A stretch of 64,000 nucleotides of DNA, from assembly GCA_900318685.1 (NCBI GenBank), contig ONLL01000021.1:1-64000 (forward strand), in the 5' to 3' direction. This document shows positions 61,201-64,000 of this stretch, piece after piece; positions within the stretch are counted from its first letter, which is position 1; the number at the start of each line of letters is the position of its first letter. Below the pieces are notes generated by a model, which saw only the letters and a list, made by a program, of their open reading frames with translations, was not told the DNA's origin and did not search any database. A program made the translations under genes and the position numbers. Source of the stretch: an uncultured Prevotellaceae bacterium. GTDB taxonomy: Bacteria; Bacteroidota; Bacteroidia; Bacteroidales; Bacteroidaceae.

Positions 61201-61792
61201 GCACGAAGTCGAACATTGCACGGCCTGCCCAGAAGCTCTCGCGCACATAGCGGTCTATCTGATTGAACGCCTCACGGATGTCGTTGCCACGCTTCTTCAG
61301 CTCCACGTGCACTAGCGGCAGGCCGTTCACCAGTATGGTCATGTCGTAGCGGTTTTTGTGCGCTCCCTCCACCGTGTACTGGTTCATCACCTGCAGGCGG
61401 TTATTGTAGACGTTTGTATTGTCTATCAGCTTGATGTTCTTCATCAGGCCGCTGTCCAGCCGGAGGTTCAGTATGTAGCCCTTGCCCTGCAGCATCTCCG
61501 TCTTGTCCTCGATGGTCATCTGCTCATTCGAGATCATAGGCAGCAGACGGCTCCACTCGCTGTCCGAGAGCGCGATGTCGTTGAGCAGCTCCAGCTGGCG
61601 GCGCAGGTTGCGCAGCAGCCCCGCCTCGTCCTTCACCTTTGCATACTCGTAGCCCTGGCTCATCAGCTGCTGGATGAAGTCACGCTCCAGCGCCGCCTCG
61701 CTCTGGTAGCCTTCAGGCCCACGGGGCGGCACCTCGTAGTGTGCCATCACCGTCTGGTGCTCCTGCTCGATGATGATTTTGTAGTCGTCCAT
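58268..61792 (-). CDS. hsdR: Type I restriction enzyme, R subunit
   Basis: This ATP-driven motor and nuclease of a type I restriction system has about 1174 residues. It has a PD-ExK-type nuclease near the N-terminus (Asp150, Glu164, Lys166 in VELKKRG), helicase Walker A WHTTGSGKTLTSFK at about residue 330, DECHRS in motif II, a VGMFLTGFDAKTLNTLWVDK stretch and AYSRTNRILN motif VI, with a helical C-terminal region for assembly with HsdM/HsdS. I start at MDDYKIIIEQ; an in-frame upstream Met at 61858 would add 22 residues overlapping the toxin-antitoxin promoter. Restriction is expected to be active: no frameshift or missing motif is apparent. Confidence 0.93.
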   Translation of the reverse strand: MDDYKIIIEQEHQTVMAHYEVPPRGPEGYQSEAALERDFIQQLMSQGYEYAKVKDEAGLLRNLRRQLELLNDIALSDSEWSRLLPMISNEQMTIEDKTEMLQGKGYILNLRLDSGLMKNIKLIDNTNVYNNRLQVMNQYTVEGAHKNRYDMTILVNGLPLVHVELKKRGNDIREAFNQIDRYVRESFWAGRAMFDFVQIFVISNGTETKYYSNTTRYAKEKESGIANPAQRRGRTDGNTFEFTSYWTDQENTLLCDLRDFTTTFFAKHTILNILTKYCVFNVDKQLLVMRPYQIAATEKILLRIKTAINNRWQGTIRAGGYIWHTTGSGKTLTSFKTAQLASRMDEVRKVLFVVDRKDLDYQTMKEYDNFEKDCANSNSSARILQRQLKDPTVSIIITTIQKLSNLMKPKIWDKDEKLREVLQQENIVMIFDECHRSQFGDMHKDIVRRVKRYMLFGFTGTPIFAVNASSSSKYKTTAQLFGGEPDKDGKPTKPLHTYTIINAIRDKNVLPFHVDYSRTMHMKSDVDTKQVWGIDTDEALHDPRRIAIVARYLLEHFDKITRQDADVYAINQLTNVVQVIRQGKNAKEEKQRVKTRGFNSIFAVDSVRSAIMYYRELKRLMEEPGSRQLRIATIFTYNPNEADKSDDEWGFEGEGENPEGTGGLDSQSREALQRAIDDYNAMFGTSYSTEGDSFQNYYKDVSLRMKNKEIDVLIVVGMFLTGFDAKTLNTLWVDKNLKMHGLIQAYSRTNRILNAVKNCGNIVCFRNLEEATNKSLSIFGDEDAAGLVFMKSFDDYYSNGYEDAKGEHHEPYEALAGRLLQEYPVEQLANIIDVDRKKDFVRLFSEILRVRNILSVFDDFTPDCHIIGDMQYQDYKGWYNTIYEEFHHKGTKGPNESITDDLVFEMDLVKSVQIDIRFILELVQQYHDTNCQDKEIIVKMRKLIDASPDMRDKRELIEKFIERMTPEKGKDVGVDWEKYIEREKKQQLEQIISEEHLKPEATEDFVRRAFDDGYVTETGTGIAQILPPSNPFLPESGEKKQKVIERLKAYLKKFLHLTEENVFPQILTLTEGKLPAAGRSHRDSRHEARLIPQGSMLNHVEDDNEVLKLIHNMMELYEGTTIMRIVVECQKEFQERYFSMKGNEWRHLVRDYVRKVTERPMLQDNEVFRFAMTG

Positions 61793-61812
61793 ATTATTTT
61801 TTTGTAATTTAC

Positions 61813-61842
61813 TTGTTATTTCAGAAATTATGCTTAACTTTG
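61813..61842 (+). promoter_or_regulatory. Promoter for the toxin-antitoxin pair
   Basis: TTG at 61813-61815, 19 bases, then TAACTTTG-CAGC (61835-61842). The antitoxin ATG at 61864 follows after about 17 bases. It points away from hsdR, whose start is only 71 bases to the left. Confidence 0.7.
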
Positions 61843-61863
61843 CAGCGAAATTAAACATTTGAA

Positions 61864-62109
61864 ATGATGACAGCAGTACAACTCAACGCAATGAACACCG
61901 AACTATGGCAGAGCATTGGAGCCATAGCCGACAGTGAGCCGCTGATGAAGCGTCTGACCCGATATGCCAAGAAATTAGTGAAAGAGAAGCATGACCCTAC
62001 GCTCATGACGAAGGAAGAATTTTTTGCAAAGATAGAGCGTGCAGAAGAACAACCCGGCAAGCGTTTTGCAACTGTTGAAGAACTCGACAAGTACATCCGC
62101 AGTCTATGA
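61864..62109 (+). CDS. Antitoxin of a type II toxin-antitoxin pair
   Basis: This 81-residue protein starts at 61864 (or the Met three bases before QLNAMNTEL... at position two). It is charged and helical, ending VEELDKYIRSL, with LKTR-like basic patches (RLTRYAKKLVKEK). It overlaps the downstream toxin by 4 bases (ATGA), the typical arrangement. I recognise no classic antitoxin fold (not clearly Phd, RelB or MazE), but position and size identify it. It is expected to bind and silence the toxin and to repress the shared promoter. Confidence 0.8.
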   Translation: MMTAVQLNAMNTELWQSIGAIADSEPLMKRLTRYAKKLVKEKHDPTLMTKEEFFAKIERAEEQPGKRFATVEELDKYIRSL

Positions 62110-62384
62110 GCAAATACACGGTCATCATCAAGGAAGAAGCACTGGCCGACTTGAGAAAACTTCTTAAATATGAGCCTAAGGCTTACAATAAGGCTCTGAG
62201 GTTTATCGGCGAGCTTTACGACCATCCTAAGACAGGGCTGGGTCACCCTGAGCCACTGAAGGGGAAGCCCGAAGGGCGATGGAGCCGCGAAATCACAAGA
62301 AAGCATAGACTTATCTACAGCATTTTTGAAACAGAAGTCCATGTCGACGTGCTTGCGGCCTATGGCAATTATGATGACAAGTGA
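62106..62384 (+). CDS. YoeB-family toxin (mRNA interferase fold), altered catalytic residue
   Basis: This 92-residue protein contains the Txe/YoeB signature: GHPEPLKG (Glu49, equivalent to the general base of E. coli YoeB), WSREITRKHRLIY (Arg68) and a C-terminal YGNYDDK. The family expects GHY near the end, with His as the general acid; here residue 88 is Asn (codon AAT), next to Tyr89. The other key residues are intact. The toxin may be weakened or inactive, or use another residue. It overlaps its antitoxin by 4 bases and converges on hsdS with an 8-base gap. Confidence 0.88.
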   Translation: MSKYTVIIKEEALADLRKLLKYEPKAYNKALRFIGELYDHPKTGLGHPEPLKGKPEGRWSREITRKHRLIYSIFETEVHVDVLAAYGNYDDK

Positions 62385-62392
62385 TTTCATTC

Positions 62393-63499
62393 TTATTCAA
62401 ACGTCAATAGCTTATTCCTGTAGTACTCATATTGCTTCTCACGCTGAGCCAGCTGAGATTCTAAGTTCGTGATGGAGGACTCGAACGTGTCGAGGATGGA
62501 TACTATGCGATGCTGCTCAGGAAGAGGTGGTAATGGAATTGGGGTGTCCTTTATCTGATTTATTGTATAATGCGCTATCGTAGCATCATGGGTTATTTTC
62601 TTTATATACAACTTAAAATCTGTTGATAAAAAATAGTGGTATAAATATTTCGGTATTATTGATGTGCATTTATGAATACAAATCAAATCTGCATCCTTAA
62701 CAAATAGAGGGCTATTGTCTTTTTTAAGATATGGTATACCTATAGAGCCACCACCCGTTACTAAAATATCACCTTCTTTTATTTTATCAGACTTGCTGGA
62801 CAACTCTTCATAAAGTGATTGAGAAATATATGCTTCTCCTCTAGGATTTATAACTCCATTATGATATGACATAATATCACTTGATCTCCAAAATGGAACA
62901 CCCGAATCTTGCCATTGATCTTTGAAAACTCGAGGACACGAGAACACTTTTGTTAACTCTCCAATTTTATTCTCTGTCCATTGCTCATTTGAGAATAAAC
63001 AGCAACGATAATACTCATACTGCTTGCGACGCTGAGCGATTAGCTCTTTCAGGTTGTCGATGGAAGCGGTGAAGGTGTCGAGGATGCCAACAATGCGCTG
63101 CTGCTCAGAGAGGGAGGGGAGGGCAACAGGAAAACTAATTAACATTGGTTTCCTTATTGAAGCTGCTGTTGACTTATAAGACTTTTGCTCGATGTATGCC
63201 CCGAAATTCTCAAATAAATAATAATACAAATATCTACCTGCAACTTCTCTTGAAACCGGATGAACTCTATAGGTTCTTTGGTGCAGGCCGTATTTCCCAT
63301 TTACATAATGAAAAATCTCTCCAATGCCACCTTCTCCAGGTATAAGGATCGCTTCTTCGTCATATAAATAGGAATTAATCTTAAGAACATCTTTTGATCT
63401 GACATAAAACGGGTATTTGCCATTATCACATGCATCTTCTCGATTATTAGAGCCTGTTCCTATGTCACTTATTTCACCTAACTTCTTCCACTCCACCAT
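62393..63499 (-). CDS. hsdS: Type I restriction enzyme, specificity subunit
   Basis: This 368-residue subunit sets the DNA sequence recognised by the methylase and nuclease. Two target-recognition domains are each followed by a conserved helix: LPSLSEQQRIVGILDTF...YEYYR in the middle and LPPLPEQHRIVSILDTF...YEYYR at the end. The target-domain codons are visibly more A+T-rich than the conserved helices, as usual for recombining specificity genes. ATG 63499 is preferred because GGAGG precedes it; a GTG at 63505 overlapping the hsdM stop is possible. Only one hsdS is in the window and no invertase is near. Confidence 0.92.
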   Translation of the reverse strand: MVEWKKLGEISDIGTGSNNREDACDNGKYPFYVRSKDVLKINSYLYDEEAILIPGEGGIGEIFHYVNGKYGLHQRTYRVHPVSREVAGRYLYYYLFENFGAYIEQKSYKSTAASIRKPMLISFPVALPSLSEQQRIVGILDTFTASIDNLKELIAQRRKQYEYYRCCLFSNEQWTENKIGELTKVFSCPRVFKDQWQDSGVPFWRSSDIMSYHNGVINPRGEAYISQSLYEELSSKSDKIKEGDILVTGGGSIGIPYLKKDNSPLFVKDADLICIHKCTSIIPKYLYHYFLSTDFKLYIKKITHDATIAHYTINQIKDTPIPLPPLPEQHRIVSILDTFESSITNLESQLAQREKQYEYYRNKLLTFE

Positions 63500-63501
63500 A
63501 C

Positions 63502-64000
63502 TCACCCCTCCATTTCTTGAATGATTGCCTCAATCTTCTTATTCAACTCATACCCCTCCGCAATCAGCCCCTCCAGCTTGGCGTTCACCTCCTTGATGTC
63601 AATGGCCTCGCGGGTGTCCTCCTGCTCCACATAGCTGGAGACGCTGAGGTTGGCATCGTTCTCGAGAATGGCATCGCAGGTGACCAGCTTCGCCAGATAG
63701 TCCACATCACGACGGTCGGCAAAGAGCTGCATGATCTTGTCCTGATGCTCAGGCAGCAGCACGTTCTTGTTGCCGTCCTTCTGGAAGAGCTTGCTGGCAT
63801 CGATAAAGAGCACGGAGGCATCAGCCCTGGCACTCTTTTTCAGCACGATGATGCAGGTGGCTATGCTCACACCATAGAAGAGGTTCTGAGGCAACTGGAT
63901 GACGCAGTCTACGAAGTTGTTCTTGATGAGATACTGACGAATCTTCCTCTCGTCGCCGCCACGATAAAGCACACCAGGGAACTCTACGATGGCAGCCGTG
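63502..64000 (-). CDS. hsdM: Type I restriction enzyme, methyltransferase subunit (C-terminal part, cut by window end)
   Basis: The last 165 residues or so of HsdM are seen. The segment AAIVEFPGVLYRGGDERKIRQY, given here as VEFPGVLYRGG and DERKIRQYL, and the following NFVDCVIQLPQNLFYGVSI belong to the end of the N6-adenine methylase domain of type I enzymes. A helical C-terminal tail (NAKLEGLIAEGYELNKKIEA) follows. The catalytic NPPF/Y motif lies beyond the window. It precedes hsdS by translational overlap, giving the order hsdM-hsdS-(toxin-antitoxin on the other strand)-hsdR. Confidence 0.92.
   Translation of the reverse strand, partial: TAAIVEFPGVLYRGGDERKIRQYLIKNNFVDCVIQLPQNLFYGVSIATCIIVLKKSARADASVLFIDASKLFQKDGNKNVLLPEHQDKIMQLFADRRDVDYLAKLVTCDAILENDANLSVSSYVEQEDTREAIDIKEVNAKLEGLIAEGYELNKKIEAIIQEMEG

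Noticed and set aside
61864-62384. Part of a mobile element within the restriction locus
   Set aside because: No transposase, integrase or flanking direct repeats are visible around the toxin-antitoxin pair.

Overview
The window looks like chromosomal DNA of a Bacteroidales bacterium, most likely a Prevotellaceae member. The evidence is the Bacteroidetes-type promoter (a TAnnTTTG -7 box, often with a TTG about 20 bp upstream), the rarity of Shine-Dalgarno sequences, a short major sigma factor without region 1.1, a Rho factor with a large disordered N-terminal insertion, DUF4468, DUF4230, 'putative porin', CarboxypepD_reg and type IX-secretion-like proteins, an HU-like/smalltalk gene pair, and a two-subunit methylmalonyl-CoA mutase as used in propionate formation. 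No plasmid, prophage, transposase, rRNA or CRISPR array is visible. Two tRNA genes are present. The species call is inference from content only.

Layout. 0-1.6 kb: HU-like protein and a 36-residue smalltalk protein, with a long leader, a large hairpin and heptamer repeats. 1.6-4.1 kb (minus): secreted alpha/beta hydrolase and two paralogous deoxynucleoside kinases. 4.2-7.4 kb: DUF4468 protein, small membrane protein, outer-membrane porin. 7.5-11.6 kb: prfA, pyrF, pgi and a HAD phosphatase. 11.6-14.1 kb (minus): rho and a lipoprotein. 14.4-18.8 kb: ruvC, a double ABC ATPase, the major sigma factor, trmD and type II pantothenate kinase. 18.9-24.1 kb: a CarboxypepD_reg protein (minus), a zinc metalloprotease and uxaC. 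24.3-26.6 kb (minus): GH3 beta-glucosidase. 26.7-30.0 kb: rlmN, pdxA, flippase-like membrane protein. 30.0-35.0 kb (minus): a methyltransferase and mutA-mutB. 35.0-35.9 kb: the largest gene-free gap, with three kinds of phased repeats. 35.9-38.9 kb (minus): galE, an ABC-F ATPase, tRNA-Val and tRNA-Arg. 39.0-41.7 kb: lipoprotein, murB, metallo-hydrolase. 41.7-46.4 kb (minus): cdd, uvrA, pepD. 46.5-49.8 kb: small membrane protein, OmpH-like lipoprotein, NhaD-like transporter, pfkA. 49.8-58.0 kb (minus): phosphohexomutase, two DUF4230 proteins, an anchored 126-residue protein, a 1468-residue multidomain surface protein and a TSCPD protein, apparently one operon. 58.3-64.0 kb: a type I restriction-modification locus (hsdM-hsdS-hsdR, minus) with a toxin-antitoxin pair on the opposite strand between hsdS and hsdR.

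Most genes are housekeeping or general metabolism: nucleotide synthesis and salvage (pyrF, deoxynucleoside kinases, cdd), sugar metabolism (pgi, pfkA, phosphohexomutase, galE, uxaC, GH3), translation and transcription (prfA, trmD, rlmN, rho, sigma), DNA repair (uvrA, ruvC), cell wall (murB) and envelope proteins. The less explained signals are non-coding: (1) the 35.25-35.80 kb gap, with an 11-bp-period motif array arranged as a long imperfect palindrome, three palindromes at exactly 22-bp spacing and a 14-bp direct repeat also at 22-bp spacing; (2) degenerate 7-bp tandem repeats at operon junctions and between divergent promoters, one of which contains the TTG start of trmD; (3) mirror-image divergent promoters, including a 23-bp perfect inverted repeat ending on the A of the rlmN start codon; (4) a toxin-antitoxin pair inside the restriction locus whose YoeB-like toxin has Asn at the usual catalytic His. 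No complete, obviously new multi-gene defence or mobile system was found.
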